Positions 37,041-61,974 of a stretch of DNA of 64,000 nucleotides are shown here, piece after piece. A program made the position numbers and the translations under genes. The DNA lies in the NCBI GenBank assembly GCA_037976565.1, contig CP137666.1, forward strand, positions 49,751,271 through 49,815,270. The letters are read 5' to 3'. The notes beneath the pieces are model-generated. The model made no database searches and was not told the DNA's origin. It saw nothing but the letters and a program-made list of their open reading frames with translations. How positions within the stretch are numbered: the stretch's first letter is position 1; each line of letters starts with the position of its first letter. This DNA is from Mesocentrotus franciscanus (Eukaryota; Echinodermata; Echinoidea; Camarodonta; Strongylocentrotidae).

Positions 37041-40000
37041 CATATCGTTATTGTTATTTTAATTCATCATATAAGTCAATATTTATAATAAAAACACATT
37101 AGGAGCAATGAATAAATTTACAAGCAATTTTAGGAGTTCGGCAAATGCAAGAACAAATCAATAAAAACAACAAGAAGAAGAAAATAGAAGAAGAAGAAGA
37201 AGAAAAATGAAAGGGTTAATCAAAAGCTAGAAGGGAAAATGACAGGAAATAGAGACATGAAACTATTCTACAAATAACATTCGCCCACGACTGAATCTCC
37301 GGGAAAATATAAAAATGAGAAACATCTTGAACGAGTGGGCAAGAACAACTGTGACGAAATTAAAGATGGTTAAAAACTTCGCCATCGGCAACTTGTTTTA
37401 TACATGTATATGTGTGTTGCGCCGATGGGGATTCCACACACCGGAGTTTGTTACTCATTGTTCATTCAGTAACGCACCTTTATTGCCGCTAGTCATACAG
37501 GTATGCATTCATTTACGGAGCCAACGCATTTTATGACACTAAGATTAGCTTACAGATTATGCGTGACCACATTTTGATTTCTTTCACAGATAACATCACG
37601 AAATTTTGAACTTAGCACGTGCTGACGAACAGACCAAGTTTTAGAACAAGAAATCATTGAGAAAAGGAATCAACTGTTTCAATTTTACTGGTTGTTATAA
37701 ATAGATAATTATTTACCGATGTCGTTTGAAGAATTCGTCGATTTTGAGAGGAATTTTCTTTTAACACACCATCCTAAAAAATCAAGTTGTATATGAATGA
37801 TTAGGCCTTTAACTGATAATCTTAAACGAGATCTTGTCATCGGAAAATTGCGCTCGCAATGTGACTTGTAACTATTCAATTTGCCATCTAATTTATTGTG
37901 GGTAATTAAGACGTTAGATATCAATGACAACCTCAGGGTTTCATGGAAAGCCATGCAGGTCATCGTCTCGTCATCCTAGGTGGAAACTTTGTTACAGGAG
38001 ATGTTCTAACGCGATTAAACAAACTTTCGAAAATAACCTTGTCCATTACCTATTACAATATGCAAACATTACAGTGACGTATACATGTAGCCTATTACGT
38101 AAACTGGACATGATCTCGATGGAATATATCATAGGTATTGAAATTCCCTTTGAGTTGATTTCTCGAAATTCTTTGTTATTGTGTTTTATGTAATTTGTCT
38201 TGAAAACTAACGGGAGGAAATGATCGAATCAATCTTAATACATTTGATAGCTAATATGCCAATTTCAAATTGAGAGGACCTACTTACAATTAAATATTTT
38301 GTTTAAAGTCCAATACCCAGTATCTCTTTCTTCTCGTTTCTTTGCCTCCACTACATAATTTGGGAAGTTGCATTTGCTCATCTAATTTGTTTCAAGTGAT
38401 GAGGGCGTTTGAAATCTGCTTTGGAAATCTTTGTCATTATTTGTGTTGTTGATTTAGAAATGCACATGAGATAGATTTTGTCAGTCAGTTTGATTGTTTC
38501 CTTGAAATACACTCTAGTTATATTGAAATTGTATTACATCATAGCTCACAAATATCACAAAGATTTGTTTTAATTTGCTTTATTTGGTACGTGTCCCTTC
38601 CTCGACGGTATATGATTTCAGTAGCATATGCAATAATCCATTCTGTAGTTATTATGCCAAAAAATAAGTATGTCAAGGTTAATACCGTAGTGATAATCTG
38701 TCTGTTATTCTCAGTGCCCCTCCTCTTCACACAGCCCCAAGTGATATTTGCTGAATTTATTTTTAAAACGCTATCCGTGACATGTTGAAGCGAAGAGATC
38801 TTATAAGACAAAAATATGTGACCGTCAACCTTGCCTTTGTTCAACAATATTGTAGAAGTCACCGCCGCCAGCGTTGGTTTTTCACCTCTTACTCCAATTC
38901 CTTCTCTCTCCATCTCTTCCTTCCCGCTGCTGTGTACTGCGTCGCTTACCTTTCAAGCTGTCACACCAAGATTTCTTGGTCACACACATGCAGGTATAAT
39001 GAGACAATTTCGCCAGGGGGCTTTCTTGTTCTAACTTTTGTGTGCATGCGATGCGCGGAAGCAAAAAAAGAAACACACTTCATCACAGTGAAAATGTCAT
39101 TTTTCCATGAAAATACTAGTCTCTATAAAAGAATGCCTGCATTTTAAATAAAATCATAAGTTGTTTGTTAGGACTTCTCTGTCAACGTAAACTGTCGCTC
39201 AATATGAATAATATGTCTCATGAATTTTTTCCTGACTTGTCATTTACGTTACAGATTCGATTTTATTCATATTGATATACAGTATCACGAAAATATGTGA
39301 AATTTCCAATAAGAAGAACATAATTCTAACTGAGACAGGTGTAAAGATAACCCAAGCTTTCGACCATTATCCTTTTCTGTCAGGTTCTGAGACGAGATAT
39401 AGTATGTAACAAAACTTACTTTTAGAGGGGTAGAGGAGGGAATGGTCCGCAAAAGTCATCACTCTTGGAAGCTATCTACCGTACACGCGCATTTACGTAG
39501 AATCAAAGTGATCAGACTGATGTTGAACGTCATTTAAAGTCAAGGTTTCTTCATAAACGCACACGGTAGATTGCAATCATTATTTTTCTTCCGACGGTCA
39601 ACAATGACCATGCGCTTGGCTTCTTAAATACGATTCAAAATAGCGGTGTAGTTGAGCAGCTACTTAAATAAGCATTCACCCGAGGAGTGACGATCCTATC
39701 TCTAGCAGGATGGAGACGGTGAAGTTTCGTCAAAAGTTTTGCACGGAATCCTTGACCTACCTGTTGCTTAGACACCCCTTTCTCCTCCTGGTTGTCAATC
39801 ATTACCATACCTAAGTGCTCCAGATTCAGAGCTAAGCATACCAGTGGTGGCATCAATGACATGGTGGCATTTGTCTCTTTGTAAACCCCTCCTCTCAATC
39901 AGCTCTTGCTCAAATTATGGAGGGGTGTTTTAGGGGTATCTATCGGCGTTTTAATTTTTGTTTCGTTTTGGTGGCATCCCCTTAGCATCTCCGTTGAACA

Positions 40001-42294
40001 AGTTTTGGTGATGGCGATAACATGTTATTTTACTGTTGATGATTAGGATTGTTTTTGCTCCTACCACCCCCTCCCCCCTCACGAATATGTTTTCAAAATT
40101 TAGAGAAGTTACTGATTCTTCCATTCTGGATCGAGGAAAAGAAATCGTTAGCCCCATCGCTTTTCCTTGCCCTCAGTTGGCCACACCGGCTTCTACAACC
40201 CATGTGTCAACATTTTTACCCTAGATTTGACAGTTCTTTTGTCCTTTCATTTTGTTGTGAAGCTAGCATGGGAAGCATTGGGATCTGGAAAATCCAAATG
40301 AGAAGGAAGAGATGAGAGTGATGAAAGATTTTTCTTTCTGGCGGAGGGGGGAGCATTCATTTGAATTTGGGAGGGATGAGAAGAGAGTCGAGGAATTAAA
40401 TTTGTCGGGGTATAGTGCGCTGAAGTTGATTATTTTAGTTATAGAGAGGGATAGTTATTATGACAGTGGACCAATATGAATAGGAAGAAAGAGGCGAAAC
40501 ATGATTACGCATGAATATGATAACAAAAGTAAAGGGTGTATATAACAGCTGAAAAACAAGTATAGCAACATAGGGAAATTGAAACAAAGTTGGTAGAAAG
40601 AGGGAATAATTTTTCAACAAAACTAAAAAGTAACAAATATTATATAGTAACCAAAATAGAAATAGAAAAATACTGATATTATTATCCTCTTGAAGGACAA
40701 CATTGATCGATGGGAGATCCCTTATTATTCTATAAGATAAAACATAAATTATACTCAAGGTTACCAAACAATAGATAGAGGTTTCTAACTGTGTTGACAA
40801 ACAATCGAATAACGACAATCTTCTAGCCGTCACAATTTCGGTTTTTATTAGCAATTACAAAACAATCGTTTTCTGGCATTTCTAATTCCTAATTGGTCGA
40901 ACGATGATTGATCCGATAAAGGAAAAGATGGCAGAAGGCCCACATTCGTCAAGAAGCTTGGTGGAAAATTTGAGACGACATGTAGTACGAAAAAATTGAT
41001 ATTTCTGCGAAGTACTATTGTACTGGGCACGCGAAAATAAGGTGTAAGCAGGGAGATGTAAGCGGGTGGCCTGTGTCGAGATTCTTCTGCCAAAAGAAAA
41101 ACAATTGCATCGGTGAAAAAAGGTAACATCTCAAAATGATGATCTTTGGGACTTATGGGAATGCATAAAACATACGCAGTCGCGATCCGAGAGATTAATC
41201 ATCACCCCGTATTTCAATACACAGATAATTAGCCTAAAGGCTTTCACAAGGACGGGTTTAAGTTTGATCAAAGTCAAGAAGAATGTCCATATAGTAGTTT
41301 CGGTGTCTTCGTGTGCATACATTTGGATTTGTAGAAAGACTAACAGCATGTAGTGGTCACATTTCCCTTAATTTTTCAATATGTGATGACTCCTCACCTA
41401 TAATGTCACTGAATCTTTTCCCAACAAATAATACTACATAAATATTATTCAATTCCCGCTATCTGATGCTTCTTTAATCTGAATAAGACAGATTTTTAAT
41501 TGGTTGTACAACATATTGTGCAACCCACTTGTAAACATTCTTGAAAAAGAAAAAGAAAATACATTAAACACAGTGTGATATGCAACAATTATGACTTAAA
41601 TACATTTTACGGTATAGGTGGTATACAGTTTTTTTTTCTTCTTCATATTAAGTAATAGTAATATTTAAACCTGCATTGTACGACTTTTCCAGTGGCGGAT
41701 CAAGGGGTAACACGGGGGGATTGGCACTTCTCCGGTCAAATTTAATGAAAGAAAATGTGCCCCCTCCAATAAAGATGTGACTACATTTTTTGTTTGTTCC
41801 TTATCTTAGTATTGTTACTAAAAATGCACCCACAAAGTCTGATAATTCTGAAAGTCTGACATTCATAAACATGGGCAGTCGTGTAAAGAGACTGTATAAG
41901 TTTGCGGTATGGTTCGTGATAAGCCAACATACCTCTACTCACAACGCCCTCCATCTTTCAGGCACGAGAGGGCGATGTTCAATATCATTTTAAGAATACA
42001 CATAGACTTACATGCCTTCTATTCTGTCCTCCATAATATTTCTACCTCTGCTCCCTCATAGATCCCGTCTCATTCCTTCACGTCTTCTCTCACTCTTCCT
42101 ACTCCTCATCCATTCCCCTTTCCTCCCTGCTTCTCTCCATCCTTTCTCACATTGCAGCTCTTAATAATTTCCTACCTTTCAATTAATTGCCTGAGGGCCC
42201 CATGTTTATCAGACCCAAATGAAGAACAGCTGAACTATAAATGTAAAGAAGTATAAAAATACACCTGGACGGGACTTATGATTTATACCATGTT
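37041..42294. other. Gene-free stretch
   Basis: No supported gene. A copy of the repeat near 1119-1158 lies at 38153-38193 (GTTGATTTCTCGAAATTCTT). A hAT-like end CAGTGGCGGATCAAGGGG starts at 41692 but has no partner end, so it is probably a broken MITE. Confidence 0.45.
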
Positions 42295-42296
42295 TA

Positions 42297-42352
<56 letters not shown>
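42295..42352. repeat. Poly(A)-(TA)n microsatellite
   Basis: About 19 A residues followed by a TA run of about 38 bp. Length is likely to vary between individuals. Confidence 0.95.
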
Positions 42353-42355
<3 letters not shown>

Positions 42356-42631
42356 TTAATTTGTATTTATTAATTTATTTTCAAATAATTGCGGTGGATC
42401 TGGAAGGGGGTCATGCAAAACCAAATCTAGCATAGGCTATATCTATAATAAGTGCAGATCTCCCTGCTTGAAGATTTGATAATGAGCCCCTTTTATATTT
42501 TGTTTTAGAAAGTCAAATGAAAATCTGAGATTTTGTTGGTGTGTGAATCAATTTTAGAATTGATGAGCTGAATAAATGCATTTTAAAAATCACATTTTGA
42601 ATCAGATCCCTGGGTTTCTAGAAAGAACAGT

Positions 42632-43480
42632 CGATTGATTGATTGATAGATTTTTATTAGACAAGCTTCCAACATACAACAATATACAAGAATAACAGAT
42701 CAAAATTAAGTCAAAATTAAGTCAGCTTGAACGAAGGCTCAAGAGCTTATTTCCAGTGGGGTCCCCTACAGACATGTACAACATTAATAAGTTAAAATAG
42801 TAATATTTACAGTCAGAAAAAAAAAAAAAAAAAATTATAAAGATAATATCAATAACAACATAAAACTGATGATAGAAATGATAATAAGTACAAGTAGAAA
42901 AAGAAAAAGGAGAAGAAGAAAAAGAGGAGGAGGAGGAAGAGGAAGAAGAGGAAAATAATGATGAATTTGTAGAATTTCTATAACGTACAGAAAGTATATA
43001 CAAAATGTAAAAGTATGAACATGCAGAAGAATACAAATTTCAATCATATAATATGTCATTCGTTTCTCTTTTCTGACTCTCAAGTATAAGGTATTCCTTA
43101 AATTTCCTCTTAAAATGAGCATAGTTTTCTATTTCCTTTATACCATTGGAAAGGGAATTCCAATGTTTTATGGCAATTTTAATGAAACGAATTTCCAATA
43201 CTACCTACTCTTTCTGGTAAGTTAAAGTTGAATCGGCTATTTCTTGTATTATAATCATGTAAGTCAGTAACAAGATCGAAGTTGGATCGAATATAATGAT
43301 TCGACCTAGTGTGATATATTTTATGCACGTGATGCAATACGAGTTGTTTTGATCTTTGGTTGACTTCAAGAAAACCAGCTTTAGAAAGTTCGCTGTAGCC
43401 AACATGAGTTCTTGGACCAGAACAGTTGATGAATCTCACCATTTTGTTCTGTATAATCTTCAACTTCTTTTGATCTCACT
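42632..43480 (-). mobile_element. 5'-truncated LINE with frameshifted ORF2 C-terminus
   Basis: On the minus strand, 43475 down to about 43180 encodes a LINE ORF2 C-terminal region (KIIQNKMVRFINCSGPRTHV, then GYSELSKAGFLEVNQRSKQL and HDYNTRNS). A one-base frameshift near 43180 leads into KHWNSLSNGIKEIENYAHFK and FKEYL, ending at a stop at 43040-43042. The 3' UTR has GGGGACCCCACTGG and ends with (ATCA)n at about 42632-42650. This is a dead, 5'-truncated insertion in reverse orientation. Its truncated end lies about 370 bp upstream of the EDEM1 start codon. Confidence 0.8.
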
Positions 43481-43852
43481 TGTTTATGTTTAGTAATGCC
43501 GGCTATATGAACAGAGCTGTCCACAATTAAAAGCTAATTAATATACTTAAACTCGTCGCGGATCTATGCAGACGTTTCTAAATTCATAATTTTTAGACTA
43601 TACTTATATATGTTTACATATGTGTTCATTTTACTTGTTGTAATACGGATTATATTATTAAACCACCCATCCAACCAGGATATAGTCTGTAATTACAGAC
43701 TACCCCCGCAGACTACATCCTATTTGTGACGCAATCATAACAAGCAATCCAGTAGTTCTGTGACACTTGGCATTCTGCGAAACCACCACCGAGAAAAAAA
43801 CAGCGAATATCACCACCATGCACCATTAATTAGGAGTCATGAAGCATTAACG
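43481..43852 (+). promoter_or_regulatory. EDEM1 5' flank and likely promoter/5' UTR
   Basis: Only about 370 bp separate the LINE fragment from the first EDEM1 codon, so the core promoter should be here unless there is a far upstream leader exon. TGACGCAAT at 43727-43735 resembles a C/EBP-ATF composite site. No ERSE (CCAAT-N9-CCACG) and no clear XBP1 site TGACGTGG were found, although mammalian EDEM1 is an XBP1 target. No TATA box is evident. Confidence 0.3.
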
Positions 43853-56550
<12,698 letters not shown>

Positions 56551-56966
56551 CACAAACACAGCCCGCATGGTTTCCAGACTGCCTGCCTGCATTGCCGGAC
56601 CTCCCCTGTCAGTCAAAATTGCCACTTAGAGCATGAAAGTTAGTAACTTAGTACTGAATGTTACAGCCCCCTGGCATGGCAGTAAATCGTTGAATGAGTA
56701 ACAGTTTACGTACCTACCCATACACATAGTGAAAAGAGGAACTGCTGCATCATAATTATGTGCTATGATATGAAATAGAAGTATAACAAGATAATTAAAT
56801 CATATTATTTTTTACAATTTTCATTTGATGGGAGATACATTTCACAATGAGATAGATATCTGGTTTAAAATAATTTATTACATGATGAAGAGGCCTTTAA
56901 ATTTAAATGGTTTGATTTACGGATGTTAATTATTTTAAGATTCAAGTGAGTGATGCGAGCCAGAGA

Positions 56967-57039
56967 GTTAGAGAGAGAGGGAGAGGGAGAGAGAGAGAGA
57001 GAGAGAGAGAGATGGACAGAGAATGAGAGAGAGAGAGAA
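56967..57039. repeat. (GA)n microsatellite
   Basis: GA-rich tract with several perfect runs, likely within the EDEM1 3' UTR. Confidence 0.9.
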
Positions 57040-58458
57040 AACCCAATGAACCAAGTTTGAAGGCATTATACCGGTTGGGTGTACTACTTACTATTTTGTT
57101 GCTGGTGTACAGGTATCTGTGTATTCATTTTAAATCAAATCAGTACATGGAAACTGTTGAATATTAATTTAATCATGTTGTTATTGGGTAAATACTGCAA
57201 TCTATGTATGAATAAGATATTTAATGCAGTATATTGGTAACATAAAGAAAAACAATTATTTGATACCACATTATGTGCCTTACACTTGCAGTGTATATTG
57301 CATTTGTAGCTGAATTGGCACATGTGCAAGAATTTGCAAGTATACTTAGCAATATTAAATTAATTAGGTAATAAAACATTCCAGAGATAAAATGGTTGAT
57401 TATGCAGTAAATATTAAAGAATCATGCATTGTTTAATTTCTGGGCCATGAGAATTCTAACTGGAAACCATGGAAACAGAAAAACACCTTTGTGCGTGTGA
57501 AGTTTGTGCACAAAGCCTAAAGGTGCAAAGAAAGCCTCTTTGTAAGAAGGTTAATCTAACCATTTACAATATTCCCATCTCTTCTTTTGGAATATATATG
57601 GACATCTTACTGCTATCTACATGCAAGATCACCTCAAATGTGAGCAAGTACAAAACCAAAAGTCTGTTTTAATACTATACTTCAAGTTAGCTTTGAAAGT
57701 TATTAAATTGGGCACTACCCGGTATAAGTCGGTGTAACTGATTCCCTCTGCGAATTCCCAATTTGTCATTATTTTAAGACTTGTATAGAACATTATCTGT
57801 GAATTTTAAGTCTGAAGTGGTTTTATCAAGGAAATGTTCATATTCCAGCTGAAACACCCATGAAGTTTATTGATGATGGATGCATCCTAATAATAAATAC
57901 TAAACATGAGATTTTATTGAAAAATATGGGCATTCCAGGGGTGTTTTGATATTAGGAAGTGAAGGAAATCTATTTTTTTCAAATAAATCCCTTCACATTT
58001 TACCAGCTCTGCAGTACCTGGATTTGTGTATATTAAACTCGATCAAAATCAATCAGGTCATCAATAATGTTAAGTCATGTCATTGTATGTAAAATTATTG
58101 GAACTTTGTAATGTCATTGTCATGTATATACAGGATATATAGAGGATATTAGAATAAATGTGCAGTTTAGTAGTTTCAAAGTTTAATCAAGATAAACGGA
58201 TGTAATGTTCCCCTAATGGGCAAAGCTTGTAATCATTTTTATTTGTATTAGGGATGATATGGGTATTATTTCATGGAGCTGTGTGTATAAATGGGGGTAA
58301 TTTATATCGAGCTTGTTAATGTGATAACTTTGTTTAACATCACAAGAGGAGTACTTGTATGTAATTTTTTTTAATGAAAATGCAAATGAAAGTATACCCT
58401 CCTTTATATTGTGCCAAGATTTCTCGGCTTTCAAAACTTTTACAACTCTCAAGATTTA

Positions 58459-58571
58459 TACCTCAGTCACACTTTCAAACAGACTCCAAACCCACCAATT
58501 CTTGGACATTTGTGGCATTATAGAACATTTTTCTATGTGTTGTCGGTTTGGCGTCAGCTGTGACTGAGGTA
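58459..58571. mobile_element. ~113-bp MITE with TACCTCAGTCACA ends
   Basis: TACCTCAGTCACA at 58459 is matched by TGTGACTGAGGTA ending at 58571. A second inverted block follows inside (GACTCCAAACC against GGTTTGGCGTC). If the terminal TA on each side is the target duplication, a Tc1/mariner-type origin would fit, but that is an inference. Confidence 0.75.
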
Positions 58572-60787
58572 TCTATGAAGGGTTCAGCATCAAGATATTA
58601 CCTGTAATTGTATTCATGGGCAAAGGAATGTTGCACAGATTCTAGATATTGTTGTTAATTAAAGCTACATTACAAAGGTAACCCTATTGTCTTTGAAAAA
58701 CAGCTGTGCGAACCATAACACAACAGAATACATGTATAATGTGCCTTGTTTTTAAAAGCAATACTCGAGCGTTATAATTTTTAAGGGAGAAAACAAAGGT
58801 AAGATTTTTCTAAACCTTTGGAACTCTTTGTTAACTCGGTAATAATGATATCACTTCAATAAACAATGGTATGTGGACCAAACAAGAGTGGATGTCACAC
58901 TTTTAAATACTACGCAAGCCATTTGAAGTGTAACACTATGTAGAATATGAACTTGAACTCACTTGGTAAATGTACTGGTAGGGTAGTGCAGGGATAATGT
59001 ACGTAGTCAAGCCTCACATCATCTGTTTGGAGACAGGAGGGTGTTAACTCATACACTTTAACACACAGCTAATGCCCTTCTGGCTCTCAACAGATGATAT
59101 ATAGAAATTAATATAATGCATGTATGTGTTGTGAATACCAGAGCATGAGAAATTATATTTTTGCCTTTGGTCTTTTCATCTTAATGCATTTTGAGTGATA
59201 CTATATGTATACGAATGTTATAATGACTATCAGATACATGTATTCTTCATGGAACTTACAATTGATATCAGCCAATCACAGAGTGTTCCACTGCCATGAT
59301 GTATTTGTACAGGGTTTGATCCCCAGTATTTGCTCTTGTCCTTGAGGCAAGAAGGTCAGTTTGGAGCCCTTATTTGTATTTGGCTAATTAGGAGATTTAG
59401 GAGGGTACACAGGTAACACAGCAAGTTTACATCAACTTAAAAAGAAAGAAAAACAAATATTTGTAATATCTTTAGCTTCAATTTGTGTGTGTGCGTCAAA
59501 ACTGCTGAAGAGAATCTTATAATCGTTTAACACTGTGTCGGGGTGATATTGCTGTTTCATCAAAATCTAACGGGTTACTAAGAAGAGTGTTAGAAGAAAT
59601 TGGAACTTGATGTACATGTAGCTCATCTTTCCAAACCTGAATAAACCGAATTTAAAAGAGACAAGATTGTGGAATGAAGATAGCTGATAATGTTCTCTGC
59701 CACAAGACCTTTTGCTTTCTATCTCAAGTTATTCAGTCACTTAAAGTTCATATTGGACAGACGTTTGCCCAGATTATGGTGCTCATAAAATAAATTATAT
59801 GGTACACCTACCGGGCATTTCAGAGCCCAATTATTATGGACAGTGGCACAGGATTTGTGATTGTCAGTAATACCTGTAGTATGCATGTCAATCATGGTGT
59901 CTAATTAAAGTCCGATATATTTTCTGAAATTGAAATAAGTAAATAAAATTATGGAAAACAAGCATGTTAAATTTGTGTGTTTACATAAGCAGTACATAAA
60001 GGAACATGGAATTTCATAATATATGGTAAGGAAATGATTTAAATTTAAAAAGGTATACATGTAATAAAATATCAATGCAATACAATATACCATGTGTTGT
60101 TTTTGGTTCATCTTGTCGCTAAAAATAAGGCAGTGCAATATCACAAATTTGTCATAATTACCTTGCTTTTATTGAGTTCTCCCAATACAGAAATGACTAA
60201 TAACATGTGTGTGTGTGTGTAGGATCATAATCATTGAAATATAACTGTCATATCCAATGACCTAACCTTCACAAATAAAATTCAAAATAAACTATTGAGT
60301 TCCAGTGAATACACCCCTACACACATATACTTCAGAGTTCTCCAGTACTCTTATGATCTGTGAAATGGAAAGAATAGGAATGACCTACTACTTACCGAGT
60401 AGAAACAACAATTTAGAAGAACTTGATGATTTGTCATCTCAAAGGTTAGGTTTCATGTTAGTGTAACGGTTAAGGTTAGATCCTCGTTAGCTATAGTGTT
60501 TGGTTCAGGGGTGAGGTAAGGAATTCTCCTAGTGTAGGAAATTGATCATGGCCTCGTGGAGTAATTGCTACAGGACAACCATTTTACAGTATCAAAAAAA
60601 AACCCTCCAAATTCAGTACAAATTACAGAACAATTTCATTTCGCATGTGGAGAGAGGGGAAACTTACACCAAGGGGTAAGTTTCAACTTCCATTCTAATG
60701 CTTCTGGGAAGAAAATTATATTTGTTTGAACATAAATCTGTCCCTCTACATAACACTGGCCCTATATAACATTATCCTTGTACAGTA

Positions 60788-61060
60788 TAGAGTGGTGAAG
60801 TGTGACGTCATCAAAAATCTATTTTTGGAATTTCTCAATTTTTTCTTCATTTTCCGAAAGAGCACCAAAAATAATGTCCAAATGTTGAAAACCAATTGAA
60901 TATGTTAAGTATTGGCTGAGATATGACCATCTGAATAAAAAGATTGCCTATGGGAACTCAGTGTTATATTGCTCTGGCTCCTAATGTTATAAGCCAGAGC
61001 AAAAATTGAGAAATTCCAAAAATAGATTTTTATGACGTCACAGCTTCGGTACTCTATGTA
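60788..61060. mobile_element. ~270-bp MITE with ~55-bp inverted ends
   Basis: The left end (TAGAGTGGTGAAGTGTGACG then TCATCAAAAATCTATTTTTG) is mirrored at the right end, which reads TAGAGTACCGAAGCTGTGAC then GTCATAAAAATCTATTTTTG on the opposite strand. The shared block extends through GGAATTTCTCAATTTTT. There is no coding frame. Flanking bases suggest a TA-type target, unproven. Confidence 0.85.
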
Positions 61061-61974
61061 CTAAAGGTATACTCCTCAGGTATTTGCATTTAGTTTATTA
61101 TTTTCCACAGAAATGTATTACTTCTATTTGCAATTGAGAAGCAGATGAGTTTCTCTTAACCCATTCTTAGGGTACTGGTATATAGAACAGTCAAAATGAC
61201 AATTAACGACAAAAATTCAGGCCACTGTTGATGGATACAATCAAGCTAAAAATAGATGGAATAACAGAAAAAACATCCTTTGTAGTCACCATTATTGAAT
61301 CCTCTACACTGTTTTGTGTAGCTATCCTTTGTTATTCAAAACTTTTAAGTGGTTCCATTTGACTCACTTCCCCTTTATTTATGCTATACACTTAATGTTT
61401 ACTTTCAGAAAAAAATTGATCATGTACTATGGTGCTTTCTATGCCAGACTTTGTAGGAATTAAATCTTTAATTCCTTCACATAATTCAAGCAAAAATCTG
61501 ATCTGTATCAGGACCTGTGATAAAAATATAAAATATGAAATACATGTATTCTCAATTTTTAAAAATCACAAACATAAGAAGATGAAATAGAAATCAATAT
61601 TTAATGTAGTTACCCTGTCTGAAGGAATAAATCTTTATATTTGAATGCCTTGTTACTGTTACACAAGACATGTATACAAGCAATTTGTTCAGGCCATAAC
61701 TCCACAATCATGTCAGTTTCCTTACTTGGTCACTGATTATAGGTAAATAAAACGAATCATACCAGTGTGTTTCTCCTACACTCATACATGTCATGGTAAC
61801 AGTAATGAAAGTAAAGTAATAAATCATTCACATGCATGTAGTTTATGTTGTAGCTTCTCCATATTGTTACTGCATTCATCACAATTGTACGGATACTCTT
61901 TCAACCATTCATATGAAGCTTACATGTACATATATTTCAGTATGATAAAGAAATGAGGTGTATTTAACTATTTA

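Larger units (their letters stand above)
56551..61974. other. Convergent EDEM1-Apollo intergenic/3' UTR region
   Basis: No coding exon is supported. It presumably contains both 3' UTRs. The first plus-strand AATAAA after the EDEM1 stop is at 57370-57375, with another at 57892-57897; either could serve EDEM1. On the minus strand, AATAAA (TTTATT at 61374-61379) could serve Apollo. A (GA)n tract lies at 56967-57039, a small MITE at 58459-58571, a larger MITE at 60788-61060, and a TG run at 60206-60221. Confidence 0.6.

Noticed and set aside
39635..39898. Minus-strand 87-codon frame with reasonable amino-acid composition
   Set aside because: No recognised motif, no splice context and no second supporting exon nearby; chance is the simpler explanation.
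41692..41780. Second full copy of the 36.8-kb hAT MITE
   Set aside because: Only the left end CAGTGGCGGATC matches. No right end or 8-bp duplication was found.
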